NCBI GenBank assembly: GCA_963921255.3
Contig: CAWUEW020000003.1
Coordinates: 930,001-994,000, forward strand
Origin: JANSYL01 sp963921255
Lineage (GTDB): Bacteria > Pseudomonadota > Alphaproteobacteria > Rhodobacterales > Rhodobacteraceae
DNA: 64,000 bases
Reading direction: 5' to 3'
Position 1 is the stretch's first letter, and every line of letters begins with the position of its first letter. The notes beneath the pieces were generated by a model. That model saw only the letters and a list, made by a program, of their open reading frames with translations. It made no database searches and was not told the origin of the DNA. The position numbers and the translations under genes are program-made. Positions 38,538 to 47,521 of this stretch are shown here, in pieces.

Positions 38538-40904
38538 TTAGTTGGCAAATCGATCACACGGGGTCGGGTCGCTGGTGATCCTGACCTGCGTCGCCCCGGT
38601 TTTCTCGTAGATGTAGCGACCAAGTTCGGGCCCGCCGGGTTCCGTTGTCGATCTGGCCTGCATCGGAATGGCTTCGAAAACGCGACCCGGGCCACCGATC
38701 TGGTCATGTTCCCAACAAAACAGGATTTCCGAAATGGGGTTGGGGTGCGGGAGGGTTGGCATCCAACTGGCGGGGAAATCAATGAATTGGCCTGTGCCCC
38801 GGGATGTGTGGATTTCCGTCAATTGCCCATCTGGTGCGACCGCGAACAGACTGAACGCCACGTTCCTGAGGGGCGCCTGGCCGTTCATGTTGCCCGTTTC
38901 GAACATGAATTGCGCAGGCTCGGATGACCCACCATTCGCCGCGTAGCTCACGCTCATGACCATCAGGTGCTCTGGCGTGGTCATCGGCTCTGCAGGCAGA
39001 CCTGCCGTCAGGTCGATCTGCCCACCGGCCGCAGGCGGTGACGGCGGCGACGCGCCCGCCCCGCATCCGTTCGCCGCGTCGCGTGCCAAGGGCGCGGTCT
39101 GCGGGATCGCGGCATAGTGGGTGATCGGCTCGAACCCTGCATGGTGAAATCCGGAATAGGTAAGCCGTCCCACCCGACGCTGACCGTCGCTTACAAACAC
39201 GCCTTCCCAACAGACGTGAATTGTATCGGCGGCTGTCTCGGACGCGACGTAGCGGGTTCGGTAATCCCAACGGTCAAAGAACCCCGCATCCACCGGGCCG
39301 TTGACAAGCAAGCTGGTCCCGCTGTCGTCGAAGAAGAAGACCCGGACCCCGTCCAACGGCACATTGAGATGGCTCTGCATCTCGAGCGTATAGTGCGGGC
39401 CCGTGCCGATGCCCGTTGTGTGCGAGATGTCCAGCAGGAACGGCGGTACTTGCGGATAGCTCACCGCGACGTCGCCTTGGTAAAACATGTTCATTGCGGC
39501 CAACACGTGGCTTGCGTCCTCGGACGGTTGCGAGACTGCACTCGGTTGGGCGTCGGTGCGCGCGCCAGACGCCACATCCCGCTCGAATGGCGTGGAGGGT
39601 GCGATTGACACACGCGCCGCTGTTGTGATGCCGGTCAGATCGGCGCACCGATCGGAGGCATTGGCAAGCACGGGGTCGGCCGGGCGCACGGCCGCATAGT
39701 TGGTGATGCGGCGATCCGTGGTGCTGGCTTGGCCAACAAATTCCATCGCACCGATAACCCGCTGATTGCTGCGTGCATCGATGGCTTCCCAACACAGCGC
39801 GACGGCCGGTGGTGGCGTGTCTCGGGCAAGGTCAACCGTGACATCGTCTTCGGGTGCGAAGATCGCGGGCCCGATCGGTGCGCTGATCGCCGTGCTGGCG
39901 CCCGAGTTCGGGATGTCGACCAGAAAAAGTGTGACGTTCTTGAGGGCCCGGTCGAGCTGGTTCGCAGCAGACACAGAAAAATGGGGCGCCTCATGGCTGA
40001 ACGCAAAATGCGTGATCTGGACGATGAAGGCGTTGCCGATCCCGGAGGAGGGGCGCCCATCAAGGCTGGGCCAGCGCGGCCCATCCGCCAAAAGCACGGA
40101 CGATCCCAACATGGACGGTGCGGGCGCCCCGCTTGGTGGCGCGGACGGGGGATCGGCGGCGGCGGTCGCGGCGCTAGGGGCGGTCGACGGGGCAAGCGGC
40201 TGCGCCTCGCCTGCGCGCCGGAAGCGACAGGTCCCGTCCGCGTTGCAGACAAACGTGTCGGCGGAGACGCCGGGCGCCAGAAAGTCGGAGCGCTGCAGCG
40301 ACCCGGAACGGGACGACGCAAAAACCGTCGCCGTGCAGTTGGACACACCGCAGGTGAACCGGCAGCCGGATTGCGCGCCGTCCAGCACGTAATCCGGCAC
40401 CCCATCGCCGTTCAAATCCGGCCGCAGCAGGAAGGCGTCGTTGGCAAGCAAGCTGTCGGGGGACATCTCGCACATGGTGGCAATGGAATTCACCTCGTCG
40501 GACACCGGTTGTGGCAAGCCCGTCCCGGTTGGCGTTGCAGGTGTTGCTGCGATATCGGTGCGGTAGCGCTCAAGCAAAAGGCCCATTTCTGCGCGGCTGA
40601 GGGTGCCGGTTCGCGGCGCGCCCTGTGCGGACTGATAGTCGCTGATGGCCGTCCGGGTCCGTGGTCCGGGAAGGCCATCCGGTGTCCCGGTGTCAAATCC
40701 ATAGTACCGCAGCGCTTCTTGTGCTTCCCGCCATATATCGCGCGAGTACAAGCCCGCATCGGACTGGGCCGGCGTGACCCACGGGATCACCTGTGCCCCG
40801 TGGTTGGCCGTGTGTCCCGTTTGGACATAGGGCGCCGCATAGGATGCCGGCGTGGCCATCAGCATGACTGCCGCCGCAAGGAGCGATCTTGCCATAAAGT
40901 GCAT
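38538..40904 (-). CDS. Secreted peptidoglycan-binding protein with three related C-terminal domains
   Basis: 788 residues. A signal peptide (ARSLLAAAVMLMATPASYA-AP) is followed by a PG_binding_1-type helical domain at about 57-115 (REAQEALRYYGFDTGTPDG, PRTRTAISDYQSAQG). Next is a Cys-containing segment (RFTCGVSNCTATVF, and a CNADGTCRF pair), a Pro/Ala/Ser linker, and three domains of roughly 150 residues. Each of these has a strand-rich body ending in a CWE motif (ALCWEAID, HVCWEGVF, LFCWEHDQ), followed after about 30 residues by an aromatic ITNYAAV/ITHYAAI/LGRYIYE strand. The repeat domain is unknown to me. It should be periplasmic, with disulfides. GGAGGA lies 8-9 bases before the ATG; an alternative start three codons in is possible. 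The antisense strand also stays open for 423 codons, but it lacks any domain. Confidence 0.8.
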   Translation of the reverse strand: MHFMARSLLAAAVMLMATPASYAAPYVQTGHTANHGAQVIPWVTPAQSDAGLYSRDIWREAQEALRYYGFDTGTPDGLPGPRTRTAISDYQSAQGAPRTGTLSRAEMGLLLERYRTDIAATPATPTGTGLPQPVSDEVNSIATMCEMSPDSLLANDAFLLRPDLNGDGVPDYVLDGAQSGCRFTCGVSNCTATVFASSRSGSLQRSDFLAPGVSADTFVCNADGTCRFRRAGEAQPLAPSTAPSAATAAADPPSAPPSGAPAPSMLGSSVLLADGPRWPSLDGRPSSGIGNAFIVQITHFAFSHEAPHFSVSAANQLDRALKNVTLFLVDIPNSGASTAISAPIGPAIFAPEDDVTVDLARDTPPPAVALCWEAIDARSNQRVIGAMEFVGQASTTDRRITNYAAVRPADPVLANASDRCADLTGITTAARVSIAPSTPFERDVASGARTDAQPSAVSQPSEDASHVLAAMNMFYQGDVAVSYPQVPPFLLDISHTTGIGTGPHYTLEMQSHLNVPLDGVRVFFFDDSGTSLLVNGPVDAGFFDRWDYRTRYVASETAADTIHVCWEGVFVSDGQRRVGRLTYSGFHHAGFEPITHYAAIPQTAPLARDAANGCGAGASPPSPPAAGGQIDLTAGLPAEPMTTPEHLMVMSVSYAANGGSSEPAQFMFETGNMNGQAPLRNVAFSLFAVAPDGQLTEIHTSRGTGQFIDFPASWMPTLPHPNPISEILFCWEHDQIGGPGRVFEAIPMQARSTTEPGGPELGRYIYEKTGATQVRITSDPTPCDRFAN

Positions 40905-41305
40905 GTCCGTCGTCCTCCATCAATGGCGTTTGACAGGGACCCGACGCGCCAATTGTTCGAGGTGCTGGCCCGCAAGACGGGTGCCTTCAGCACGTCATGA
41001 ATTGCGGTAGCGCCGTCCCCGTGCGCGATATGGACCTCGTGCCGTGGGTTCCAAACCCCCTGAAATACCGGCGATCTTGAACGGTTGGTTCATGCGTCGC
41101 CCTGACTGAAAACTCCCCCGATCATACACGAACGGACCTTCAGTTTGTTATTTTTCCGTTAATTGGCGCCACGGCGGCTGCGCCCGGGCGATCGTCGTGA
41201 CATCAGAAAGCGGCCCATCGCGCGGCCAGGTCCGATCTGCGGGGGCTGACCGACCACGATCAAGGCGCGCCGACACTGCGCTTGCATCCGGGCGATTGCC
41301 GGAGG
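40905..41305. other. 401-bp intergenic region
   Basis: No convincing gene. An inverted repeat GTGCTG-gCCCG...CGGG-tgcctt-CAGCAC spans 40962-40993. An AT-rich stretch at 41140-41160 and a TATGAT on the minus strand (41126-41121) could be part of a promoter for the peptidoglycan-binding gene, though no clear -35 box lies at the right spacing. A 25-codon frame from ATG 40923 has no ribosome-binding site and was not called. Confidence 0.4.
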
Positions 41306-41689
41306 TCAGCTGTGATCCAGCGTATTGGCCCCGGCCATATAAACGGCCACCCGTGCAAACCGACCGTCACGGCACTCGAAGAAATTGCAATTTGATTTGT
41401 GGGTCACGTGCCCGTCCAGTTCGGTGTTTTCCACTTTGAACTGGCTTGCGATCCGACCATTGGCGGGGTCGGGAACATGGGTGAACGTATGGTGTTTCAC
41501 GGCGCTATGGTTGTGCCACAGGCGGTGAAACATGCCCGATATTTCGGCATGGCCGTTGAGGACCACACCGTGGGTTTCGACCGAGAAGACACAATCCTCG
41601 GACAACGTGGCCAGAACCCTAGGCAGGTCCTCGGCGTCCACGGCTGCGAAATAGCGCTCAACGCGTGTGATGAGGTCTTCTGCGGTCAT
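41306..41689 (-). CDS. NTF2/SnoaL-like protein
   Basis: 127 residues. It has a cone-shaped alpha+beta NTF2-like pattern: N-terminal helices (LITRVERYFAAVDAEDLPRVLATLS), a CVFSVETHGVVLNGHAEI strand pair, FHRLWHNHSAVKHHTFTHV, then three strands ending in FARVAVYMAG. This fold serves as ketosteroid-isomerase-like enzyme, hydroxylase small subunit or binding protein, and sequence alone does not tell which. It is divergent from the racemase-family gene across 81 bases and may belong to the catabolic island to its right. Confidence 0.75.
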   Translation of the reverse strand: MTAEDLITRVERYFAAVDAEDLPRVLATLSEDCVFSVETHGVVLNGHAEISGMFHRLWHNHSAVKHHTFTHVPDPANGRIASQFKVENTELDGHVTHKSNCNFFECRDGRFARVAVYMAGANTLDHS

Positions 41690-41770
41690 GACGTGCCCCC
41701 CTGTTTTTGTTTCCCCCCGCCCGTTGGATGATACTCTGCCTCACGCATCGGACAAACGAAGGGGGATGTC

Positions 41771-42535
41771 ATGAAGAAGGTTCTGGTGATTGTTCCGTTC
41801 CCGATGTCGGACGAGAACCGCGCCCTGCGTTCTGCACAGGTGGATGCCGTCGATCTTGGTCCCGACATCCAGTTTGAGTTTCGCTCGGCCCGCGCGGCGC
41901 CACGCAACTACATCAGCGGCGCAGATCTGGCCTTGGCCGAGATCGGCATGTTGGAGGCTGGTATGGAGGCGGAGGCCGAAGGTTTTGATGCCGTCTGCAT
42001 TGATACGGTCAGCGACAGCGGCGTGGCCGCGTTGCGGTCGGAATTGTCGATCCCGGTGATCGGTCCGGGGCGCGCGGCGATGTTGATGGCGATGATGTTG
42101 GGGTCGCGTTTTTCCATCGTAACCATGTGGGAGCATTGGCGGCACCTCTACGACACGACGTTGACCGAGCTTGGCATCGGCCACGCCTGCGCATCGATCC
42201 GAGCGCTCGACATCGCGCCGGACAACCAATCGCTGATGACGGGCAAAGAGGCGGACCTCTTCCCCCTGATCGAAGACGCGGCCCGCCAGTGCATCACTGA
42301 AGACCGGGCCGAAGTGATCGTTCTGGGGTCGACCACCATGCACCAGGCCCACGGGTATTTGTCCGCGCGATTGCCGGTCCCGGTGATCAACCCCGGCCCC
42401 TTGTCCTACAAGCTGGCCGAGGCCTGCCTCGGCCTGGGACTGTCGCACAGCCGCGCCGCGTATCCGACATCGTTGGTTCCGAAGCGGGATCTTATTCACG
42501 CGATGCTGGATGCTGGCGCGATGTTCGACCACTGA
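41771..42535 (+). CDS. Asp/Glu/hydantoin racemase-family protein
   Basis: 254 residues with the two-domain pseudo-symmetric fold of the family: an N-terminal MKKVLVIVPFPM strand, a CIDTVSDSGVAALR segment at the first catalytic loop, IPVIGPGRAA, a VIVLGSTTMHQAHG segment at the second catalytic loop and PVINPGPLSYKLAEA near the end. The family covers aspartate, glutamate and hydantoin racemases, maleate isomerase and arylmalonate decarboxylase. The usual loop cysteines (as in GCxxD and LGC(T/A)GM) appear as Thr/Ser here, although a Cys lies at the start of the first segment. Two-base acid/base catalysis of a classical racemase is therefore doubtful. A GGGGGATG sequence precedes the ATG. Proximity to hyuAB and the TRAP transporter suggests a part in the same catabolism. 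Confidence 0.8.
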   Translation: MKKVLVIVPFPMSDENRALRSAQVDAVDLGPDIQFEFRSARAAPRNYISGADLALAEIGMLEAGMEAEAEGFDAVCIDTVSDSGVAALRSELSIPVIGPGRAAMLMAMMLGSRFSIVTMWEHWRHLYDTTLTELGIGHACASIRALDIAPDNQSLMTGKEADLFPLIEDAARQCITEDRAEVIVLGSTTMHQAHGYLSARLPVPVINPGPLSYKLAEACLGLGLSHSRAAYPTSLVPKRDLIHAMLDAGAMFDH

Positions 42536-42542
42536 GCGCCGC

Positions 42543-43853
42543 CTACAGACCCGGAAGCCATGTCGCCAGCGGTGGGAAAATGATCAGCAGGGCCACCAGC
42601 AGCAGCGAACAGAGGATGAACGGGATCGCGGCCCGGTAGATTTCGCGCATCGTCGTGTCGGAGGGCGCAACGCCTTTCATGACGAACAACAGCAAGCCGA
42701 ACGGCGGCGTGGTGAAGCTGATCTCCAGCGCCAACAGCATGATGAGGCCGAACCAGATCGGATCGAAGCCCAGTTGCAGGGCCAGCGGGAAGAAGATTGG
42801 AACGGTCAGGAGCATGATCGAAATCTGCTCCATGAGCATGCCCAGGATCAGGAGAACGCCGAACATGACCAGCAACATCGCAATCGGGTCGAGGTCAAAG
42901 CCCGTGGCCCATGTGATCAGGCCTCGGGATGCCCCGGAGAACGCCAAAAGCTGGCTGAACGTCGCCGACCCGAAGACGATCAGATAGGCCATGAGGGTCA
43001 CGCGCAGCGCGCCGCGCACCGACTTCTTGACCGCGTCCCAGGTCAGGCAGCGATAAAGCGCGGCCAGGATCAAGACACCAAGGGCGCCGAATGCGGCGGC
43101 TTCGGAGGGCGTCACGATCCCGTTGATCATCATGATGACGATCACCACCATCAATCCGATCATCGGCACCACATCCCGCAGGAGAAGCATCATCTTCTCG
43201 CCGAAGGAAATGGGCGGAACATCATAGGCGGGCGCGGCCTCGGGATCGAGGCGGGTTTGGACGTAGATCGTGGCGACATAGAAACTGGCCAGGATCAGAC
43301 CCGGGATCACCCCCGCGATCAGAAGGGCGCCAACATCAATTTGCGCCAGCGTGGCCAACAGCACCGCAAGGGCCGAAGGCGGGATGATGATGGCCAGACC
43401 GCCCGTGCCCAAGATCGGTCCGATCGACATGTGCTTCTTGTAGCCGCGCCGGCCCATCTCGGGCACCATGAGAGACCCCATCAGCGCGGTCGATCCCATG
43501 GACGATCCGGACAAGGTCGAAAAGCCGGTGCCGCCCAAAACGGTGACATAGCTCACGCGGCCGGGCAGGCGGCCCAGTAATCGGTCGATGGCCGTGAACA
43601 TACGCTGCCCCAGGCCGGTTTGGAAAAACACCTCGCCCATCAGCAGGAACAGCGGAATGGGCACCAGTGCAAACGTGGTCAGCGCCCCCCACCCATTATT
43701 GAGCAGGCCAACGACCCCGCGTTCGCCCCCCATGAAGACCCAGGCCCCCATGATATTTGCGGCCAGAAAGGCCAAGGCGACCGGCATCCCAAGTGCCATG
43801 AGCACCATGATGCTGCCCACGAGCAGGCCGAGGGCTTCGTACCATTCCATCAT
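42543..43853 (-). CDS. dctM: TRAP transporter large permease DctM
   Basis: 436 residues, almost entirely hydrophobic with about 12 membrane segments. Family marks include SGSSMGSTALMGSLMVPEM, KKHMSIGPILGTGGLAIIIPPS and, near the C-terminus, ISFTTPPFGLLLFVMKGV. This is the Na+-coupled transport subunit of a tripartite ATP-independent periplasmic transporter. The ATG overlaps the dctQ stop as ATGA. It ends seven bases from the convergent racemase-family gene. Confidence 0.95.
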   Translation of the reverse strand: MMEWYEALGLLVGSIMVLMALGMPVALAFLAANIMGAWVFMGGERGVVGLLNNGWGALTTFALVPIPLFLLMGEVFFQTGLGQRMFTAIDRLLGRLPGRVSYVTVLGGTGFSTLSGSSMGSTALMGSLMVPEMGRRGYKKHMSIGPILGTGGLAIIIPPSALAVLLATLAQIDVGALLIAGVIPGLILASFYVATIYVQTRLDPEAAPAYDVPPISFGEKMMLLLRDVVPMIGLMVVIVIMMINGIVTPSEAAAFGALGVLILAALYRCLTWDAVKKSVRGALRVTLMAYLIVFGSATFSQLLAFSGASRGLITWATGFDLDPIAMLLVMFGVLLILGMLMEQISIMLLTVPIFFPLALQLGFDPIWFGLIMLLALEISFTTPPFGLLLFVMKGVAPSDTTMREIYRAAIPFILCSLLLVALLIIFPPLATWLPGL

Positions 43854-44356
43854 TCGTGAATGCCCGCTTCTCCGGAGTGCAGCAGCTCCTGTCCGAAGAC
43901 GAAGCGCGAGAATTCGATCGCCATCAGGCTAAAGGCGATCGGGAACGTAATTGTCAGCATCCAGCGCGGGTAGAAATACGCGCGGACGTCATAGTCGTTT
44001 CGCTCGATGTTGGTCAGGAACAGCTGGAGCCCGTACCAAGCCAGCGCCAGGGACACGGCCACGCACGCAAGGGCGACGCCCCGGCTCACGACACGCCGGA
44101 CAGGCGGGGGCAGGGCAGCTGTGACCAATTCGATATGAACATGACCGCGTTCGCGCACCAGCCAGGGGGCGCCCAACATCGTCATGTAAAGCAGGCCGTA
44201 TTCGGCCGAGGTGAAAAGCCACGCAAACGGCTGCACCCCAAAATTCCGCATCGCCACGGACGCGACGACCGAGATCATCAGCCAAACCAGCGCAGCGGCG
44301 GCGATAAAGGCCATCGCGTACAGAATAAAATTATAGGCACGGACGACGAGGTGCAT
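43850..44356 (-). CDS. dctQ: TRAP transporter small permease DctQ
   Basis: 168 residues with four hydrophobic segments (about 12-34, 50-66, 88-108, 132-152) and the ERGHVHIELV motif typical of DctQ after the second segment. GGAGG is placed four bases before ATG 44356. It forms the membrane complex with DctM. It is separated from dctP by 66 bases that contain a strong hairpin. Confidence 0.93.
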   Translation of the reverse strand: MHLVVRAYNFILYAMAFIAAAALVWLMISVVASVAMRNFGVQPFAWLFTSAEYGLLYMTMLGAPWLVRERGHVHIELVTAALPPPVRRVVSRGVALACVAVSLALAWYGLQLFLTNIERNDYDVRAYFYPRWMLTITFPIAFSLMAIEFSRFVFGQELLHSGEAGIHE

Positions 44357-44377
44357 GTGGCCTCCGGGACGGAAAGT

Positions 44378-44408
44378 GGTTGGGGCGCATCGGACCTGAG
44401 CCCCAACC
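44378..44408 (-). terminator. Hairpin between dctP and dctQM
   Basis: A perfect 9-bp inverted repeat GGTTGGGGC/GCCCCAACC with a 13-base loop lies between the dctP stop and the dctQ start. No T-run follows. Such elements often protect the 3' end of the binding-protein mRNA and lower expression of the permeases, so an attenuator or processing role is likelier than full termination. The structure is seen; the role is inferred. Confidence 0.5.
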
Positions 44409-44422
44409 GGGATCGTTACATA

Positions 44423-45433
44423 TCAGTCGGCCGCCGGATCGTAGAACAGCTCGATCAGACGGTCGTAGTCAGAGGACGGGGCCGGGTTGGCTTCCATCAG
44501 TTCGCGCATCCGCTCCCACGTGGTGGTCCGGGCGGCGGCCAGATAGTTGGCGCGGGCTTCACCTTCCAGTTCGACGACCTGCATGCCACCGGCGTCCAGT
44601 GCGGCGAAGTCTTCGTCCCGCTTGGCGCGCAGCGCGTTCACGCTGTCGATTTCATGCTGGATGGCGACATCCTGCAGGATTTGCTGTGCTTCCGGCGTCA
44701 GGCCTTCCCAGGTCTCCAGGTTGATGATGACACCCAGGTCGGTCGAGAAGAAGCAGGGCTCGATCCGATAGTTCAGGAACTCGTTCCAGCGCAGGTCGAT
44801 CAGGCCGATCTGAGTCCAGCCGGTTGCATCCACAACGCCGTTCTGCAGGGCGGTGTAGACGTCCGAGGACGGCATATCGATCACCTGAGCCTGAAGGTAG
44901 TTGGTGAAGAAGGCGTTGTAGACCGCGTTGCCACGCAGGCGCAGGCCGTCGACTTCCAGATTGCCATCGGCGTCGAAGGTCGGCTCGTTGCGGGTCCACA
45001 GGTTGTAGCAAACGCCGCTGTCGAACCAGCCAAGGTACATGACGCCCATGCGCTCCCGGTGCAGCTGGTCAATCAGCGCGATGCCACCGTTTTCGCGGGT
45101 TTCGATCGCGGTCAGGTTCGACGCAACCAGGGCGTCCTTCTCGGGCAGGGCGCCGCCATAGAAAGAGCCGGGGGTATAGACCATGTCCACGATCCCGTCG
45201 CGCACGGCGTCGGGCTGCTGGAACATGCCGATGGCTTCCGGGCCACCGCGGACGTCGATCTGGATCACGCCTTCGCCGGCCTCGTTCACGGCGTCGACGA
45301 AGGACAGGAAGCTCTGCGTATAGATCAGCGTTTCCGGAAACGCGTGGACCGCGGTGATGGTCTGCTGCGCCTGGGCTGTCGCCCCGACGAGCGTTGCGCC
45401 GGCAAAGACACCAGCCAACATTTGCATTTTCAT
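44423..45433 (-). CDS. dctP: TRAP transporter substrate-binding protein DctP
   Basis: 336 residues from ATG 45433, with GGAGAGGAGT just upstream. The signal peptide MKMQMLAGVFAGATLVGATAQA is followed by QQTITAVHAFPE. Family marks are QIDVRGGPEAIG, DMVYTPGSFYGG, GLRLRGNAVYNAF with the Arg that usually pairs with the substrate carboxylate, and VYTALQNGVVDATGW. It delivers an organic acid to DctQM. Upstream open codons to 45,589 belong to the leuD-like overlap and are not part of the gene. Substrate is unknown; from the neighbours a dicarboxylate or lactam-derived acid is plausible. Confidence 0.93.
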   Translation of the reverse strand: MKMQMLAGVFAGATLVGATAQAQQTITAVHAFPETLIYTQSFLSFVDAVNEAGEGVIQIDVRGGPEAIGMFQQPDAVRDGIVDMVYTPGSFYGGALPEKDALVASNLTAIETRENGGIALIDQLHRERMGVMYLGWFDSGVCYNLWTRNEPTFDADGNLEVDGLRLRGNAVYNAFFTNYLQAQVIDMPSSDVYTALQNGVVDATGWTQIGLIDLRWNEFLNYRIEPCFFSTDLGVIINLETWEGLTPEAQQILQDVAIQHEIDSVNALRAKRDEDFAALDAGGMQVVELEGEARANYLAAARTTTWERMRELMEANPAPSSDYDRLIELFYDPAAD

Positions 45434-45506
45434 GGGTTCGTACTCCTCTCCCTGTTCGCCAGTGCCCTGGCCGTCATAGTAGCGGACGGTGTGTTCCGTC
45501 GCGCGC

Positions 45507-46124
45507 TCATCGGGCAGCCTCCCCTCGCGGAATAGCCCAAGGATGAAGCCGGACGCGCTCGGCGCGAAAGGCCGCGATGGCCCCGGCATGTTGTTGGGTC
45601 AGATCGATATCGTCCCACCCGTTGATCAGTTTCTGGCGCCAGACCTCGTCGATCGCGAAGCTCAAGCTTTTCCCGCCGATCGCGATGCTCGTTGCGGCCA
45701 GGTCGACTGTCGCGGTTGCTGTGCCGTCGGACAGATTTTTGATGATGGTGTCGACCTCGTCCTCGGTCACACGGGCCGGAAGAAGGCCGTTGTTCACCGC
45801 GTTCGATGCGAAGATGTCGCCGAAGCTTGGCGCGATCACCGCCCGGATGCCGAAATCGACCAGCGCATAAACAGCGGCCTCGCGGGACGAGCCGCTGCCG
45901 AAATTGCGGCGGGTCACCAGAATGCTGGCGTCCGGCACGCGGTTCAGCGGGAACGTGTCGTCGGTCGTGCCGTCGGCGTCGAACCGCATGTCATGCAGAA
46001 GGAACCCGCCATATCCCGCGGCGCGCGGTGTCGACATGAAGCGGGCCGGGATCAACTGATCCGTGTCGATGCTCTCAAGGTCCAGGGCGACAGTCGTGCC
46101 CGTATGGGATGTCCATCCGCTCAT
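45507..46124 (-). CDS. LeuD-like small subunit of an aconitase-family hydratase
   Basis: 205 residues from ATG 46124, overlapping the leuC-like stop as ATGA. Marks are LESIDTDQLIPARFM near the N-terminus and NFGSGSSREAAVYALVDFGI, the swivel-domain loop that contacts substrate, then APSFGDIFASNAVNNGLLP. Length is right for LeuD. A housekeeping leucine role (3-isopropylmalate dehydratase) is possible, but the island has no leuA or leuB and does have a GntR regulator, TRAP transporter and lyase. A catabolic hydratase (for example of a maleate or citraconate derivative) is therefore at least as likely. Confidence 0.88.
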   Translation of the reverse strand: MSGWTSHTGTTVALDLESIDTDQLIPARFMSTPRAAGYGGFLLHDMRFDADGTTDDTFPLNRVPDASILVTRRNFGSGSSREAAVYALVDFGIRAVIAPSFGDIFASNAVNNGLLPARVTEDEVDTIIKNLSDGTATATVDLAATSIAIGGKSLSFAIDEVWRQKLINGWDDIDLTQQHAGAIAAFRAERVRLHPWAIPRGEAAR

Positions 46125-47521
46125 GCAACCTGCCTCCCGTCGAGAAGGTCGCGGACATCTGTCAGGTAGCCGGTGACGGCGGCGGCGGCCACCATCGGTG
46201 GCGACATCAGATGGGTCCGCGCACCTTGGCCCTGACGGCCCCGGAAATTGCGGTTCGTGGTTGAGGCACAACGTTTCCCCGCTGGCACCGTGTCCCCGTT
46301 CATCGCCACGCACATCGAACAGCCTGCACCCACCCAATCGAGCCCGGCTGCCTTGAAGATCGTGTCCAGCCCTTCCGCTTCGGCCTGGGCCTTCACTTGG
46401 GCCGAACCAGGTGAAACCAACCCGGGCACCTTCGCGGTCCGGCCCGCCAGAACCGCAGCCGCGGCCCGCAAATCCTCGATCCGCGCATTTGTGCACGAGC
46501 CGATGAAGACCTGATCGACCGCCACGTCGGACAAGGGTCGGCCGGGCACGAGGCCCATGTAGTCAAGGGCCGCAGACACCCGCGCGGCATCCTGCGGCGG
46601 CAGGCGCGCAGGGTCGGGAACGGTTTCTGTGACGGGGAGGGCGTCATCGGGTGATGTGCCCCATGTCACGATCGGCGCGATATCCGCCGCTTCGATCCGG
46701 ACCTCGCGGTCAAACGTGGCGTCGTCATCGCTGCGCAGCCCGGCCCAATAGGCACAGGCCTTGGTCCAGGCGTCGCCGTCCGGGGCGTAGGGCCGGCCCA
46801 TGAGGTAGTCGAATGTCACGTCGTCCGGCGCGATCATCCCGAACCGGGCACCGCCTTCGATCGACAGGTTGCAGAGCGTCATACGCCCTTCCATCGACAA
46901 TCCACGGATGGTCGAGCCTGCATATTCAATGGCATACCCGCGCGCGCCGTCCGAGCCCAGTTTGGCGATCCAGGACAGCGCCAGATCCTTGGCGCCGACG
47001 CCGGGCGGCAACGCACCCTCGACGGTGATCCGCATTGCTGCGGGGCGCTTTTGCCAGATCGTGCTGGTGGCCAGAACATGGGCGACCTCTGTCGCCCCGA
47101 TCCCGAAGGCCAACGCGCCAAAGGCGCCATGCGTCGAGGTGTGGCTGTCGCCGCAGTTGATCAGCAGGCCGGGAAGGGTCAGGCCCTGTTCCGGCCCGAT
47201 GACATGCACAATGCCCTGCCGCGGATCGCCCATGCCGAAGCAGGTGATGCCATGCGCCTGCGTGTTGCGTTCCAACGTAGAAATCATGCGCGCGACCGCG
47301 TCCGTTGCCGGGCCGCCGCGGGTTGGCGCGTAGTGATCGACGACGCCGAATGTGAGGCCCGGCTCTGCCACCGGGATATCGCGCGCTGCGATCTTGCCAA
47401 ACGCGTGGTGGGAGCCTTCATGCACCAGGTGCCGATCCACCCACAGGAGCGACGCGCCATCCTCGCGCTGCAGGATCTCGTGATCCGCCCAAAGCTTATC
47501 GAGGAGGGTGCGGCCGGTCAT
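46121..47521 (-). CDS. LeuC-like large subunit of an aconitase-family hydratase (4Fe-4S)
   Basis: 466 residues. The three iron-sulfur cysteines are in place: GSCTNARIEDLRAAA around 345 and GAGCSMCVAMNGD around 405. INCGDSHTSTHGAFGALAFG and the terminal RNFRGRQGQGARTHLMSPP match the substrate-binding loops of isopropylmalate isomerase-type enzymes. It overlaps the gntR stop (ATGA) and the leuD-like start, so the three genes are one transcription unit. With the isocitrate-lyase-family gene across the divergent promoter, it resembles the hydratase-plus-lyase pair used for dimethylmaleate or methylaconitate. This is inference from context. Confidence 0.9.
   Translation of the reverse strand: MTGRTLLDKLWADHEILQREDGASLLWVDRHLVHEGSHHAFGKIAARDIPVAEPGLTFGVVDHYAPTRGGPATDAVARMISTLERNTQAHGITCFGMGDPRQGIVHVIGPEQGLTLPGLLINCGDSHTSTHGAFGALAFGIGATEVAHVLATSTIWQKRPAAMRITVEGALPPGVGAKDLALSWIAKLGSDGARGYAIEYAGSTIRGLSMEGRMTLCNLSIEGGARFGMIAPDDVTFDYLMGRPYAPDGDAWTKACAYWAGLRSDDDATFDREVRIEAADIAPIVTWGTSPDDALPVTETVPDPARLPPQDAARVSAALDYMGLVPGRPLSDVAVDQVFIGSCTNARIEDLRAAAAVLAGRTAKVPGLVSPGSAQVKAQAEAEGLDTIFKAAGLDWVGAGCSMCVAMNGDTVPAGKRCASTTNRNFRGRQGQGARTHLMSPPMVAAAAVTGYLTDVRDLLDGRQVA

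Noticed and set aside
39729..41000. 423-codon plus-strand frame opposite the peptidoglycan-binding gene
   Set aside because: The minus-strand frame has a signal peptide, a domain and internal repeats; the plus frame has none.
40923..41000. 25-codon open frame beginning MAFDRDPTRQLF
   Set aside because: No ribosome-binding site and no sign of conservation that can be judged by eye.
45434..45589. N-terminal extension of dctP
   Set aside because: ATG 45433 has a strong ribosome-binding site and starts a clean signal peptide; the extension overlaps the leuD-like gene.
45507..47521. Plain leucine-biosynthesis leuCD
   Set aside because: Not excluded, but not named as such: no leuA/leuB nearby, and the genes are co-transcribed with a HutC-type regulator beside a TRAP transporter.
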